From contig NZ_FOAX01000002.1 of NCBI RefSeq assembly GCF_900109775.1, positions 1,302,001 through 1,366,000 on the forward strand: a DNA stretch of 64,000 nucleotides. The letters are read 5' to 3'. The position numbers and the translations under genes are program-made. The stretch comes from Pseudoxanthomonas sp. GM95 (GTDB taxonomy: Bacteria > Pseudomonadota > Gammaproteobacteria > Xanthomonadales > Xanthomonadaceae). The notes beneath the pieces are model-generated. The model was given only the letters and a program-made list of their open reading frames with translations, did not search any database and was not told the DNA's origin. How positions within the stretch are numbered: position 1 is the stretch's first letter; every line of letters starts with the position of its first letter. Positions 1 through 8,820 of this stretch are shown piece by piece.

Positions 1-1
1 C

Positions 2-517
2 AATATCGCGCGCGGTGGGCTGGTGGAGCTGGCCTTCGGTACCACGCTGCGCACGTTGCTCTACGACTACGGCGGCGGGTCTGCGTCGGGCCGGCCGATC
101 CGCGCGGTGCAGGTCGGCGGGCCGCTGGGCGCGTACCTGCCGGAATCCCTGTTCGATACGCCGCTGGATTACGAAGCGTTCGCCAAGGTCGGCGGCATGA
201 TCGGCCACGGCGGCATCGTGGTGTTCGACGACACCGTCGACATGCTGCAACAGGCGCGCTATGCGATGGAATTCTGCGCGGCCGAATCCTGCGGCAAGTG
301 CACGCCGTGCCGGATCGGCTCCACGCGCGGCGTGGAAGTGATCGACCGCTTCGCCACGCATGGCGCCGTCCAGGAGGCGCTGCTGCGCGATCTCTGCCAG
401 ACCATGCTGCACGGCTCTCTGTGCGCGCTCGGCGGCATGACCCCGTTCCCGGTGCTCAGTGCGCTGGACCATTTCCCCGAAGATTTCGACCGCATCCGGC
501 AGAACAATGCTGCCTAG
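2..517 (+). CDS. fdsB: NAD-dependent formate dehydrogenase beta subunit (FdsB), 3' fragment
   Basis: The open frame enters from the left edge and has no start in the window, so this is the C-terminal ~171 residues of a NuoF-like protein. In Fds enzymes this subunit carries FMN and a 4Fe-4S cluster and passes electrons from the alpha subunit to NAD+ in the cytoplasm. The diagnostic stretch ESCGKCTPCRIGSTRG is present at about 286-333, matching the NuoF/FdsB 4Fe-4S motif CxxCxxC; the fourth cysteine is probably in SLCALGG near 420. The stop at 515-517 overlaps the AGGAGG ribosome site of fdsA, so the two are translationally close. The FMN and NAD sites lie outside the window. A Nuo complex I gene is unlikely because fdsA, fdhD and fdsD follow. 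Confidence 0.93.
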   Translation, partial: NIARGGLVELAFGTTLRTLLYDYGGGSASGRPIRAVQVGGPLGAYLPESLFDTPLDYEAFAKVGGMIGHGGIVVFDDTVDMLQQARYAMEFCAAESCGKCTPCRIGSTRGVEVIDRFATHGAVQEALLRDLCQTMLHGSLCALGGMTPFPVLSALDHFPEDFDRIRQNNAA

Positions 518-526
518 GAGGCTGAC

Positions 527-3415
527 ATGCGTTCCATCGCAGAAACCGATCTTGGTACCCCGAACCCGCAGCTGTTCCAGCTGCAGCCGCTGAAGAAAGT
601 CAGCGTCTCCATCGACGGTCACTGGATCGACGTGCCCGACGGCACCTCGGTCATGCGCGCCGCAGCGTTGATGGGAACCAAGATCCCGAAACTGTGTGCC
701 TCCGACGCGCTGGACGCCTTCGGTTCGTGCCGGCTATGCCTGGTCGAGATCGAAGGCCGCAAGGGTTACCCAGCCTCATGCACCACGCCGGTCAGCGAAG
801 GCATGGTGGTGCGCACGCAGTCCTCCACGCTGGCCCAGCTACGGCGCGGGGTGATGGAGCTGTATATCTCCGACCATCCGCTGGATTGCCTGACCTGTCC
901 CACCAACGGCCACTGCGAGTTGCAGGACATGGCCGGCGCGGTTGGCCTGCGCGAAGTGCGTTACGGCTACGAGGGCGCGAACCACACCAAGCCGGTCAGC
1001 CAGGACGGCCACGTCAATCCGCTGTTCGTCGGCAAGGATGCGTCCAACCCTTACTTCAGCTTCGATCCATCCAAGTGCATCGTTTGTTCGCGCTGCGTGC
1101 GGGCCTGCAGCGAAGTGCAGGGCACCTTCGCGCTGACGATCCAGGGCCGCGGTTTCGATTCCAAGGTCTCGGCGGGGCAGGACCAGGCTTTCCTGGAATC
1201 GGAGTGCGTCAGCTGCGGCGCCTGCGTGCAGGCGTGCCCGACCGCGACGCTGTCGGAGAAGTCGCTGATCCAGCTCGGCCAGGCCGACCACAGCGTGGTG
1301 ACGACCTGCGCGTACTGCGGCGTGGGCTGTTCGTTCCGTGCCGAAATGCAGGGCGACACCCTGGTGCGGATGGCCCCCAACGCCGATGGCCACGCCAATC
1401 ACGGGCATTCGTGCGTCAAGGGCCGCTTCGCCCTGGGCTACGCCACCCATCCGGACCGCATCACCACGCCGATGATCCGCAGGAAGATCACCGATCCGTG
1501 GGAGGTGGTGAGCTGGGAGGAGGCCATCGCCTATACCGCCAGCGAGTTCAAGCGCCTGCAGCAGCAGTACGGAAAGTTCTCCATCGGCGGCATCACTTCC
1601 TCGCGCTGCACCAACGAAGAAACCTACCTGGTGCAGAAGCTGGTGCGTGCCGGTTTTGGCAACAACAACGTCGATACCTGCGCCCGTGTCTGTCATTCGC
1701 CGACCGGCTATGGCCTGAAGCAGACGCTGGGCGAATCGGCCGGCACTCAGGACTTCGATTCGGTGAAGTTTGCCGACGTGATCCTGGTGATGGGCGCCAA
1801 CCCGACCGATGGCCATCCGGTGTTCGCCTCGCAGATGAAGCGTCGCCTGCGCCAGGGCGCCAAGCTGATCGTGATCGACCCGCGTCGCATCGACCTGGTC
1901 AAGACGCCGCATGGCGCGGCCGATGTGCATCTCAAGCTGCGCCCCGGCACCAACGTGGCCATGCTCAACGCGCTGGCCCATGTGATCGTCACCGAAGGCC
2001 TGGTCGATGAGCCGTTCGTGGCCGAGCGCTGCGAGGCCGACGCCTTTGCGAAGTGGCGCGCCTACGTGGCCGATGCGAGCCGTTCGCCCGAAGCGCTGGA
2101 GGCCGACACCGGCGTCGACCCGGCCTTGGTCCGTCGCGCCGCGCGCCTGTATGCCGGCGCGCCGAACGGGGCGATCTACTACGGCCTGGGCGTGACCGAG
2201 CATTCGCAGGGCTCCACCGCGGTGATGGGCATCGCCAACCTCGCGATGGCCACCGGCAACGTCGGCCGGCCCGGCGTGGGCGTCAATCCGCTGCGTGGCC
2301 AGAACAACGTGCAGGGCTCGTGCGACATGGGGTCGTTCCCGCATGAGTTCCCGGGCTATCGCCATGTCAGTGACGTGGCCGTGCGGACCCTGTTCGAGAC
2401 GGAATGGAACGTGCCGCTGCACGATGAGCCGGGCCTGCGTATTCCCAATATGTTCGAGGCCGCGCTGGATGGCGAATTCAAGGGCCTCTACATCGAAGGC
2501 GAGGACATCGGCCAGTCCGATCCCAACACCCAGCACGTCACCGCCGCGTTGAGCGCGATGGAGTGCGTGGTGGTGCAGGACCTGTTCCTCAACGAAACCG
2601 CCAAGTTCGCGCATGTGTTCCTGCCGGGCAGTTCCTTCATGGAGAAGGACGGGACCTTCACCAATGCCGAACGCCGCATCTCGCGCGTGCGCAAGATCAT
2701 GGCGCCCAAGGCCGGTTACGCCGACTGGGAGATCACCCAGCTGCTGGCCAATGCGATGGGCTACCCGATGGCCTATACGCATCCATCGCAGATCATGGAT
2801 GAGATCGCCCGGCTGACGCCCACCTTCACCGGCGTCAGCTACGCGCGTCTGGAAGAGATGGGCAGCCTGCAGTGGCCGTGCAACGAGGCGCATCCCGATG
2901 GCACGCCGACGATGCACGTGGAGGGCTTCGTGCGCGGCAAGGGCAAGTTCATGCTGACGCCGTACGTGCCCACGCGCGAGAAGGTCAACGTGCGTTTCCC
3001 GCTCCTGCTGACCACCGGGCGCATCCTGAGCCAGTACAACGTCGGCGCGCAGACCCGGCGCACGCCAAACTCCACTTGGCACGACGAGGACCGGCTGGAA
3101 CTCCATCCGCATGACGCCGAGGAGCGCGGCATCGCCGCCGACGACTGGGTCGGCGTGGCCAGCCGTGCCGGCGACACGGTGCTGCGTGCGCGCATCACCG
3201 ACCGGGTGCAGCCGGGCGTGGTCTATACCACCTTCCATTTCCCTGGCTCGGGCGCGAACGTGATCACCACCGAGAACTCGGACTGGGCCACCAACTGCCC
3301 GGAATACAAGGTCACCGCCGTGCAGGTCACCCGCGTCAGCCAGCCTTCGGACTGGCAGCAGCGCCACAAGGCGTTCGATTCGTTACAGGAGCAGCTGCTG
3401 CCTGCGGCAGACTAG
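527..3415 (+). CDS. fdsA: NAD-dependent formate dehydrogenase catalytic alpha subunit (FdsA)
   Basis: 962 residues. Oxidises formate to CO2 at a molybdenum (or tungsten) bis-MGD centre in the soluble cytoplasmic Fds complex. Domains in order: N-terminal 2Fe-2S ferredoxin domain (cysteines in CASDALDAFGSCRLCLVE), a His/Cys cluster site HPLDCLTCPTNGHC, two 4Fe-4S motifs CIVCSRCVRAC and CVSCGACVQAC, then the molybdopterin domain starting with CAYCGVGC near residues 261-268. CARVCHSPTGYGL includes Cys389, the expected metal ligand (cysteine, not selenocysteine). The length fits the FdsA/FdhF1 family. The ATG at 527 is preceded by AGGAGG at 516-521. It sits 9 bases after fdsB and 4 bases before fdhD, so the genes form one operon. 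fdsG probably lies upstream, outside the window. Confidence 0.96.
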   Translation: MRSIAETDLGTPNPQLFQLQPLKKVSVSIDGHWIDVPDGTSVMRAAALMGTKIPKLCASDALDAFGSCRLCLVEIEGRKGYPASCTTPVSEGMVVRTQSSTLAQLRRGVMELYISDHPLDCLTCPTNGHCELQDMAGAVGLREVRYGYEGANHTKPVSQDGHVNPLFVGKDASNPYFSFDPSKCIVCSRCVRACSEVQGTFALTIQGRGFDSKVSAGQDQAFLESECVSCGACVQACPTATLSEKSLIQLGQADHSVVTTCAYCGVGCSFRAEMQGDTLVRMAPNADGHANHGHSCVKGRFALGYATHPDRITTPMIRRKITDPWEVVSWEEAIAYTASEFKRLQQQYGKFSIGGITSSRCTNEETYLVQKLVRAGFGNNNVDTCARVCHSPTGYGLKQTLGESAGTQDFDSVKFADVILVMGANPTDGHPVFASQMKRRLRQGAKLIVIDPRRIDLVKTPHGAADVHLKLRPGTNVAMLNALAHVIVTEGLVDEPFVAERCEADAFAKWRAYVADASRSPEALEADTGVDPALVRRAARLYAGAPNGAIYYGLGVTEHSQGSTAVMGIANLAMATGNVGRPGVGVNPLRGQNNVQGSCDMGSFPHEFPGYRHVSDVAVRTLFETEWNVPLHDEPGLRIPNMFEAALDGEFKGLYIEGEDIGQSDPNTQHVTAALSAMECVVVQDLFLNETAKFAHVFLPGSSFMEKDGTFTNAERRISRVRKIMAPKAGYADWEITQLLANAMGYPMAYTHPSQIMDEIARLTPTFTGVSYARLEEMGSLQWPCNEAHPDGTPTMHVEGFVRGKGKFMLTPYVPTREKVNVRFPLLLTTGRILSQYNVGAQTRRTPNSTWHDEDRLELHPHDAEERGIAADDWVGVASRAGDTVLRARITDRVQPGVVYTTFHFPGSGANVITTENSDWATNCPEYKVTAVQVTRVSQPSDWQQRHKAFDSLQEQLLPAAD

Positions 3416-3419
3416 GGCG

Positions 3420-4262
3420 ATGACCCATCAAGAAACATCTGTGTTGAACGAAGATGCCGGCAGCGTCGTGCGCAGCGTCGCCCGGCGCCGCGGCGATACC
3501 GCGCGCACCGTGGACGACCACATCGCCGAAGAAGTGCCGGTGGCCTTCGTCTACAACGACGCGCCCTTCGCCGTGATGATGGCCACGCCGGGCGACCTGG
3601 AAGACTTCGCCCAGGGCTTCGCGCTGAGCGAAGGGATCGTCGAATCGCTTGATGATGCGCAGGTCACCTCGGTCGAACATCTGCTGGAAGGCGTGGAGAT
3701 CCGCGTGCGCATTCCCGTCGAGCGCGAGCAGGTCCTGCAGCAGCGCCGGCGCAGCATGAGCGGGCGCAGCGGCTGCGGCGTCTGCGGCAGCGAACTGCTG
3801 GAAGCCGCGCTGCGTTCGCCAGCACCGGTGGGCGAGGGCATCGCGGTGACGTCCACCGCGCTCCAGCGCGCCCTGCGCGAACTGCGCAGCCTGCAGCCGC
3901 TCAATGCGCGCACCGGTGCGACCCATGCGGCCGGCTGGGCGCTGGCCGATGGGCGCGTGGTGCTGGTGCGCGAGGACGTCGGTCGCCACAACGCGCTGGA
4001 CAAGCTGATCGGCGCGATGCATCGCGCCGGGCACGCTCCGCAGGCCGGCTTCCTGGTGGTCACCAGCCGGGCCAGCTACGAGATGGCGATGAAGGCGGCC
4101 AGCGCCGGCATCGCCTTCATGGCCGCCATCTCCGCGCCGACCGCGCTGGCACTGTCGCTGGCCCAACGCACCGGGCTGACCCTGCTCGGCTTTGCCCGCG
4201 ACGACGGCCATGCGGTCTACACCCATCCCCGGCGTTTCATCGAACAGGAGGCCGCGCCATGA
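3420..4262 (+). CDS. fdhD: formate dehydrogenase accessory sulfurtransferase FdhD (FdsC)
   Basis: 280 residues. FdhD/FdsC proteins carry sulfur from IscS to the molybdenum cofactor and are needed to make formate dehydrogenase active. The sequence shows the family's CxxC motif, GRSGCGVCGSELL, with Cys119 and Cys122. The conserved region REDVGRHNALDKLIG follows, and the C-terminal part contains VTSRASYEMAMKAASAGI, typical of FdhD. The ATG at 3420 lies 4 bases after the fdsA stop. The stop region overlaps the fdsD start by 4 bases (ATGA), showing translational coupling. The order fdsB-fdsA-fdhD-fdsD matches the fdsGBACD operons known from Rhodobacter and Cupriavidus, where this position is called fdsC. 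Confidence 0.96.
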   Translation: MTHQETSVLNEDAGSVVRSVARRRGDTARTVDDHIAEEVPVAFVYNDAPFAVMMATPGDLEDFAQGFALSEGIVESLDDAQVTSVEHLLEGVEIRVRIPVEREQVLQQRRRSMSGRSGCGVCGSELLEAALRSPAPVGEGIAVTSTALQRALRELRSLQPLNARTGATHAAGWALADGRVVLVREDVGRHNALDKLIGAMHRAGHAPQAGFLVVTSRASYEMAMKAASAGIAFMAAISAPTALALSLAQRTGLTLLGFARDDGHAVYTHPRRFIEQEAAP

Positions 4263-4486
4263 GCGATGGCAGCGAACGCACCGTGCGACTGGTCGAGATG
4301 GCCAACGACATCGCCGCCTACTTCCAGGCCGAGGCCGATCCGGCCGCCGGCGCTGAGGGGGTGCGCCAGCATCTGGTGCGGTTCTGGGAGCCCGGCATGC
4401 GCCGCAAACTGCTGCGCTACGTGCGCGAAGGCGGCGACGGACTGGTGCCGCTGGCACGCGATGCGGTGGAAGGGCTCGACCCGTAA
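4259..4486 (+). CDS. fdsD: formate dehydrogenase delta subunit (FdsD)
   Basis: 75 residues, a small protein without metal-binding cysteines. It matches the FdsD family by size, position and the pattern RLVEMANDIAAYF near the N-terminus followed by VRQHLVRFWEPGMRRKLLRY. FdsD helps assemble or stabilise the soluble Fds formate dehydrogenase. The ATG overlaps the fdhD stop (ATGA at 4259-4262), so it is translationally coupled as the last gene of the operon. No terminator is visible between it and the downstream transporter, which begins about 106 bases later. Confidence 0.9.
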   Translation: MSDGSERTVRLVEMANDIAAYFQAEADPAAGAEGVRQHLVRFWEPGMRRKLLRYVREGGDGLVPLARDAVEGLDP

Positions 4487-4567
4487 ATCGTCCTGTTCCG
4501 CGCGTCCAACGGTCACCGCTGCAACCAATGGCGCCGAAGCGGATCAAACGTGACAGAATCCGCCCGC

Positions 4568-4584
4568 TTTGTTACCGGAACAAA
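4568..4584. promoter_or_regulatory. 17-base palindrome ahead of the MFS transporter start
   Basis: TTTGTT and AACAAA form perfect 6-base arms around ACCGG, 9 bases upstream of the probable transporter ATG at 4593. It lies in the 106-base gap between fdsD and the transporter, where a promoter is expected. A small operator for a local regulator is possible; the protein that would bind is not identifiable here. Confidence 0.35.
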
Positions 4585-4592
4585 TCCTGAAG

Positions 4593-5876
4593 ATGTCCTC
4601 CGTCGCCGCCGTCCCCGCCAACAAGCCGTCCCGCGTCCTGCTGGCCAGCCTGATGGGCACCACCATCGAGTTTTTCGATTTCTACATCTACGCCACCGCT
4701 GCGGTGCTGGTGTTCCCGCACCTGTTCTTCTCGCCGGAGAATCCGGTGGCGGCGCAGCTTGCTTCGCTCGCGACCTTCGCGGTGGCGTTCGTGGCGCGCC
4801 CGGTGGGCTCGGCACTGTTCGGCCATTTCGGCGACCGCATCGGCCGCAAGGCCACGCTGGTGGCGGCCCTGCTGACGATGGGCATCTCGACGGTGGTGAT
4901 CGGCCTGCTGCCGACCTACCACAGCATCGGCATCCTGGCGCCGGTGCTGCTGACCCTGTGCCGCTTCGGCCAGGGCATCGGCCTGGGCGGCGAGTGGGGC
5001 GGCGCGGTGCTGCTGGCCACCGAGAATGCGCCCCCGGGCAAGCGCGGCTGGTACGGCATGTTCCCGCAGCTGGGCGCGCCGCTGGGCTTTCTGCTGTCGG
5101 CCTCGACCTTCCTGATCATGGGCGCGTCGCTGACCCCCGAGCAGTTCTCCGACTGGGGCTGGCGCGTGCCGTTCCTGGCCTCGGCGCTGCTGGTGATCGT
5201 CGGCCTGTGGGTGCGCCTGAGCATCAACGAGACGCCGGATTTCCAGAAGGCGATCGAGCGTAACGAGCGCCTTCGCGTGCCGTTCCGCGCGGTGTTCTCG
5301 CAGCACCTCGGCCCGCTGGTGCTGGGCACGCTGGGCGCGCTGGCGACCTTCGTGCTGTTCTACCTGATGACCGTGTTCGCGCTGGGCCACGGCACCGGCG
5401 TGCTGGGCTACACCAAGCAGCAGTTCCTGCTGATGCAGATGGTGGGCATGCTGTTCTTCGCCGCCGGCATCCCGCTGTCGGCCAAGTTCGGCGACCGCTT
5501 CACCGCACGCGGCGCGATGATCGTGGCCAGCGTGGGCATCGTGATCTTCGGCCTGCTGTTCCCGGTGCTGTTCCAGGGCGGGCATCCGGGCCTGGTGATC
5601 GCCTTCCTGTGCATCGGCCTGTTCGTGATGGGCTGGACCTACGGCCCGGTCGGCACGCTGCTCTCGGAGGTCTACCCGACCGAAGTGCGCTACACCGGCT
5701 CGTCGCTGTCGTTCAACTTGGCCAGCGTGTTGGGCGCCGCCCCGGCGCCGTACGTGGCCAAGATGCTGGCCGATGCCTATGGCGTGCAGTCGGTGGGCTT
5801 CTACCTGAGCGCGGCCGGTGTGATCACGATCGTGGCGCTGCTGGCAATCCGTCGCCACGACAGCGTCAAGCACTGA
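4593..5876 (+). CDS. MFS transporter, metabolite:proton symporter (MHS) type
   Basis: 427 residues from the ATG at 4593; a TTG 24 bases upstream would add eight residues but lies inside a palindrome. The protein has about 12 hydrophobic segments. The first, GTTIEFFDFYIYATAAVLVF, is typical of the MHS family (ProP, ShiA and KgtP relatives). The loop GHFGDRIGRKATL is the MFS motif between helices 2 and 3, and FGQGIGLGGEWGGAVLL is the helix-4 motif of this group. It would import a small organic acid or osmolyte with protons across the inner membrane. It follows the formate dehydrogenase operon and ends at a strong terminator. The substrate cannot be told from sequence. Confidence 0.88.
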   Translation: MSSVAAVPANKPSRVLLASLMGTTIEFFDFYIYATAAVLVFPHLFFSPENPVAAQLASLATFAVAFVARPVGSALFGHFGDRIGRKATLVAALLTMGISTVVIGLLPTYHSIGILAPVLLTLCRFGQGIGLGGEWGGAVLLATENAPPGKRGWYGMFPQLGAPLGFLLSASTFLIMGASLTPEQFSDWGWRVPFLASALLVIVGLWVRLSINETPDFQKAIERNERLRVPFRAVFSQHLGPLVLGTLGALATFVLFYLMTVFALGHGTGVLGYTKQQFLLMQMVGMLFFAAGIPLSAKFGDRFTARGAMIVASVGIVIFGLLFPVLFQGGHPGLVIAFLCIGLFVMGWTYGPVGTLLSEVYPTEVRYTGSSLSFNLASVLGAAPAPYVAKMLADAYGVQSVGFYLSAAGVITIVALLAIRRHDSVKH

Positions 5877-5900
5877 TCCAGCGGCATCGCTTCAAACGCA

Positions 5901-5937
5901 ACGGGCCCGGTGGAAACACCGGGCCCGTTTCTTTTTC
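5901..5937 (+). terminator. Rho-independent terminator after the MFS transporter
   Basis: A perfect 12-base stem (5901-5912 with 5917-5928) closes a GAAA tetraloop and is followed by TTCTTTTTC. It ends the rightward formate/MFS transcripts before the leftward puuB gene. Confidence 0.92.
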
Positions 5938-5961
5938 TGCCGCGTCAATGTGGCGGCTGGT

Positions 5962-7254
5962 TCACCACAGCGCATCGCGCAGCTTGTACCAGCTCATCGC
6001 CGCGACCAGCAGCGGCGTGCGCAAGGCCTGGCCGCCGGGGAAGGGCGCGTGCTTGATCTTCGCGAACAGGTCCAGTCGCTGCGCCTGGCCGGCGATGGCC
6101 TCGGCGATCAGCTTGCCGGCCAGCCCGGTCGCCACCACGCCGTGGCCGGAGAAGCCCTGGGCGAAATACAGGTTCGGCTGCAGCCGCCCCCAGTGCGGGG
6201 CGCGGTTGAGCGAGATGTCGACGAAACCACCCCACACGTAGTCCAGCGCGATATCGCCCAGCTGCGGAAACACGCCCGCGATGCGCCGACGCATGATCGC
6301 CTGCAGGTCGCCGGGATCGCGCCCGGAATAGCTGGCGCGGCCGCCGAACAGCAGTCGGTGATCGTGGCTGAGCCGGTAATAGTCCAGCGCCCAGGCGGTA
6401 TCAGCCACGGCCATGTCGTTGCCGATCAAGGCCTTCGCGCCTGCCTCGCCCAGCGGCGCGGTAGCGGCGATATAGGTGCCGACCGGCATGATCCGCGCTT
6501 CCAGTTCCGGCGCGATCCCGTGCAGCAACGCGTTGCCGGCCAGCACCGCGAAATCGCAGTGCACTTCGCCCTGGGCGGTCTTGAAGACGGGGCGCGTACC
6601 GCGCACCAGCTGGGTCACTTCTGACCGCTCGAAGACCTGTACGCCGGCGGCGATGGCGGCGCGGCCCAGGCCCAGCGCATAGGCCAGCGGATGCAGGTGG
6701 CCGCTGATGGGGTCGTAAAGCGCACCGAGGTAGCGGTCGCTGGCCAACGTCTCGCGCAGGCGTTCGCGGTCCCACCATGCGACCGGATGGTCGTAGCGCG
6801 TGTTGAAGTGTTCGACCATCGCCTGCACGTCGCGCTGCTGGCGGGGTTTGAGCGGCACGGTCGCGTGGCCGGGGCGCCAATGCGCCTCGATCCCATGGCG
6901 GGCGAGGCGCGCATGCAGCCAATCCAGGCCTTCCAGCGACAGGTCGAACATGCGCTTGGCGTCGTCCGCCCCCACCAGCGCTTCCAGCTTTTCTTCACCG
7001 CAGCCGAAGCCGACGATGGCCTGGCCGCCGTTGCGACCGGAGGCGCCCCAACCGATGCGCTGCGCTTCCAGCACCACGACGCGATAGCCGGCTTCGGCCA
7101 GTTCCATCGCCGCAGACAGGCCGGTGTAACCGGCGCCGAGGATGCAGACATCGCACTCGACGCGGCCTGCCAGCGCGGGCTGCGGCGGCAGTGGAGCGAC
7201 GCTGGCGGCGTACCAGCTGGGCGGATAACCGGCGTGCGCGGGATCAGACCGCAC
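5962..7254 (-). CDS. puuB: gamma-glutamylputrescine oxidase (PuuB-like FAD oxidoreductase)
   Basis: 430 residues of the DadA/glycine oxidase-like FAD family. PuuB oxidises gamma-glutamylputrescine to gamma-glutamyl-gamma-aminobutyraldehyde with release of ammonia and peroxide, the second step of the Puu pathway. The N-terminal Rossmann motif CILGAGYTGLSAAMELAEAG is followed by GWGASGRNGGQ, the usual second FAD contact. A late FAD-binding stretch, AQGFSGHGVVATGLAGKLIAE, appears near the C-terminus. The start overlaps the 3' end of the upstream puuA by 11 bases on the same strand, indicating one leftward operon, puuA then puuB. A general amino acid deaminase is the alternative, but the neighbours favour PuuB. 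Confidence 0.9.
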   Translation of the reverse strand: MRSDPAHAGYPPSWYAASVAPLPPQPALAGRVECDVCILGAGYTGLSAAMELAEAGYRVVVLEAQRIGWGASGRNGGQAIVGFGCGEEKLEALVGADDAKRMFDLSLEGLDWLHARLARHGIEAHWRPGHATVPLKPRQQRDVQAMVEHFNTRYDHPVAWWDRERLRETLASDRYLGALYDPISGHLHPLAYALGLGRAAIAAGVQVFERSEVTQLVRGTRPVFKTAQGEVHCDFAVLAGNALLHGIAPELEARIMPVGTYIAATAPLGEAGAKALIGNDMAVADTAWALDYYRLSHDHRLLFGGRASYSGRDPGDLQAIMRRRIAGVFPQLGDIALDYVWGGFVDISLNRAPHWGRLQPNLYFAQGFSGHGVVATGLAGKLIAEAIAGQAQRLDLFAKIKHAPFPGGQALRTPLLVAAMSWYKLRDALW

Positions 7255-8629
7255 GCAGGTACCAGGCGTATTCCAGGTCGGTGACCTGGGTTTCGAAGCT
7301 GCGCAGTTCCTTCAGCTTCTGCTGGCCGTAGATATGGCGGAAGCGCTCGCCGAACTGGCTGGCGATGAAGTCGCTGGCCAGGAAGTCGTCGATCGACTGG
7401 CGCCAGTACGGGCTGCGGTTTTCGGTCTGCTCGTAGGCGTTGCCGACGATCGGCGGGCCCGGATCGAACTGCTGCTCCAGCCCATGCAACATGCCGGCCA
7501 ACACCGCGGCGCAGGCGAGGTAGACGTTGGCATCGGCGCCAGCGATGCGGTGCTCGATGCGGGCGTTCTTCGCATCGCTGTGCGGGATGCGCATCGCGAC
7601 AGTGCGGTTGTTGAAGCCCCAGGTGTCGCCGAGCGGCACGAAGGCGTTGAGCACGTAGCGGCGATAGCTGTTGGCGTGCGGGGCGAACAGCAACATGGTG
7701 TCGCGCGCACTGCGCTGCAGGCCGCCGATAGCGTGGCGCAATGTGTCGGCCGGCGCGGCTTCGCTGCCGGCGAAGATGTTGTGGCCCTCGCGATCCAGCA
7801 CGCTCACGTGCACATGCAGGCCGCTGCCGGCCTGGTCCACGTGCGGCTTGGCCATGAAGCTCGCCTGCAGGCCCTGTTGCTGGGCCACGGCCTTGATGGT
7901 GCGCTTGAGCATCACCGCCTCGTCGCAGGCGCGCACGGCGTCGGCGCGATGCTTGAGGTTGATCTCGAACTGGCCCGGTGCGTATTCGGCCACCGCGGTA
8001 TCGGCCGGGATGTCCTGCGCCTGGCACGCGCGCGACACCGCATCGATGAAGCCGCGGTTGTCGTCCAGGTCTTCCATGTAATAGACCTGCGTCGACGCAT
8101 TGCGCGCGCCGGTGTTGGGGTTGACCGCGGTCTGCGGGCGGCCATCGATACCGGGCAGGCGGTCGAACAGATAGAACTCCAGTTCGATCGCCACTACCGG
8201 GGTCAGGCCCTTCTCGGTGAAGCGCTGTACGACCCGGCGCAACACCTCGCGCGGGTTGGCTTCGAACACGCCGCCGTGGCCGTCCTCCATCGCCAGCAGC
8301 AGCTGGGCCATCGGCCGCGGCGACCACGGCACCGGCCGCAACGAGCCGGGCACGGGCCGGCAGATGCGGTCCTCATCGCCGATGTCGTAGCCCAGGCCGG
8401 TCTCCTCGACCGTGTTGCCGGTGATGTCGGTGGCGATCAGCGACATCGGCAGGCAGACGCCATCGCGGTAGATCTTGTCCAGCGCATCGGCGGTGATGCG
8501 TTTGCCGCGCAGCAGGCCATTCATGTCCGGCAGCAGCAGGTCGACCGATTCCAGGTCGGGCAGGGACGCCAGGGTGGCGGCATCGCGGGCGCGCAGGGCG
8601 TCGTCGGAGGCGTCGGAACGGGCGGTCAT
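7244..8629 (-). CDS. puuA: gamma-glutamylputrescine synthetase (glutamine synthetase family, PuuA-like)
   Basis: 461 residues of the glutamine synthetase fold. PuuA joins glutamate to putrescine using ATP, starting the gamma-glutamylated route of putrescine breakdown. Visible family motifs are the metal-site regions VVAIELEFYLF, GSGLHVHVSVLD and RIEHRIAGADANVYLA. It is shorter than the type I GlnA and lacks an obvious adenylylation loop. It is the first gene of a leftward pair with puuB and diverges from puuD across a 191-base gap. A second glutamine synthetase paralogue of equal length lies at 9582-10967, so the two may prefer different amines (putrescine, spermidine or ethanolamine types). 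Confidence 0.88.
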   Translation of the reverse strand: MTARSDASDDALRARDAATLASLPDLESVDLLLPDMNGLLRGKRITADALDKIYRDGVCLPMSLIATDITGNTVEETGLGYDIGDEDRICRPVPGSLRPVPWSPRPMAQLLLAMEDGHGGVFEANPREVLRRVVQRFTEKGLTPVVAIELEFYLFDRLPGIDGRPQTAVNPNTGARNASTQVYYMEDLDDNRGFIDAVSRACQAQDIPADTAVAEYAPGQFEINLKHRADAVRACDEAVMLKRTIKAVAQQQGLQASFMAKPHVDQAGSGLHVHVSVLDREGHNIFAGSEAAPADTLRHAIGGLQRSARDTMLLFAPHANSYRRYVLNAFVPLGDTWGFNNRTVAMRIPHSDAKNARIEHRIAGADANVYLACAAVLAGMLHGLEQQFDPGPPIVGNAYEQTENRSPYWRQSIDDFLASDFIASQFGERFRHIYGQQKLKELRSFETQVTDLEYAWYLRAV

Positions 8630-8820
8630 GGCAGCCTTACGCAGCGGTTCGGGCCAGCTTATCAGGGCGTGGCGCTGTCAAGAATACTCAACATTGCGCG
8701 CCGGTCCTGGCCGCAAAAGCCCATCCAGTCCGCGAAATCCAGGCGCTGGCGGCTGCCGTGTTGTAAAAATAAAACGCCCACGCTACTTTGCGGCAACGCC
8801 CCACGCGAGCTGCATCCCGC
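8630..8820. promoter_or_regulatory. divergent promoter region between puuA and puuD
   Basis: This 191-base gap separates the leftward puuAB and rightward puuD operons, so both promoters must lie here. It holds an AT-rich patch at about 8759-8775 (TTGTAAAAATAAAACG) that could be a promoter core for the rightward operon. No clear palindromic operator was found by eye, and no PuuR-like gene is adjacent. Confidence 0.5.

Noticed and set aside
839-3367. 842-codon open frame on the strand opposite fdsA
   Set aside because: High GC codon third positions make long antisense frames; the sense frame has clear formate dehydrogenase motifs and the antisense has none.
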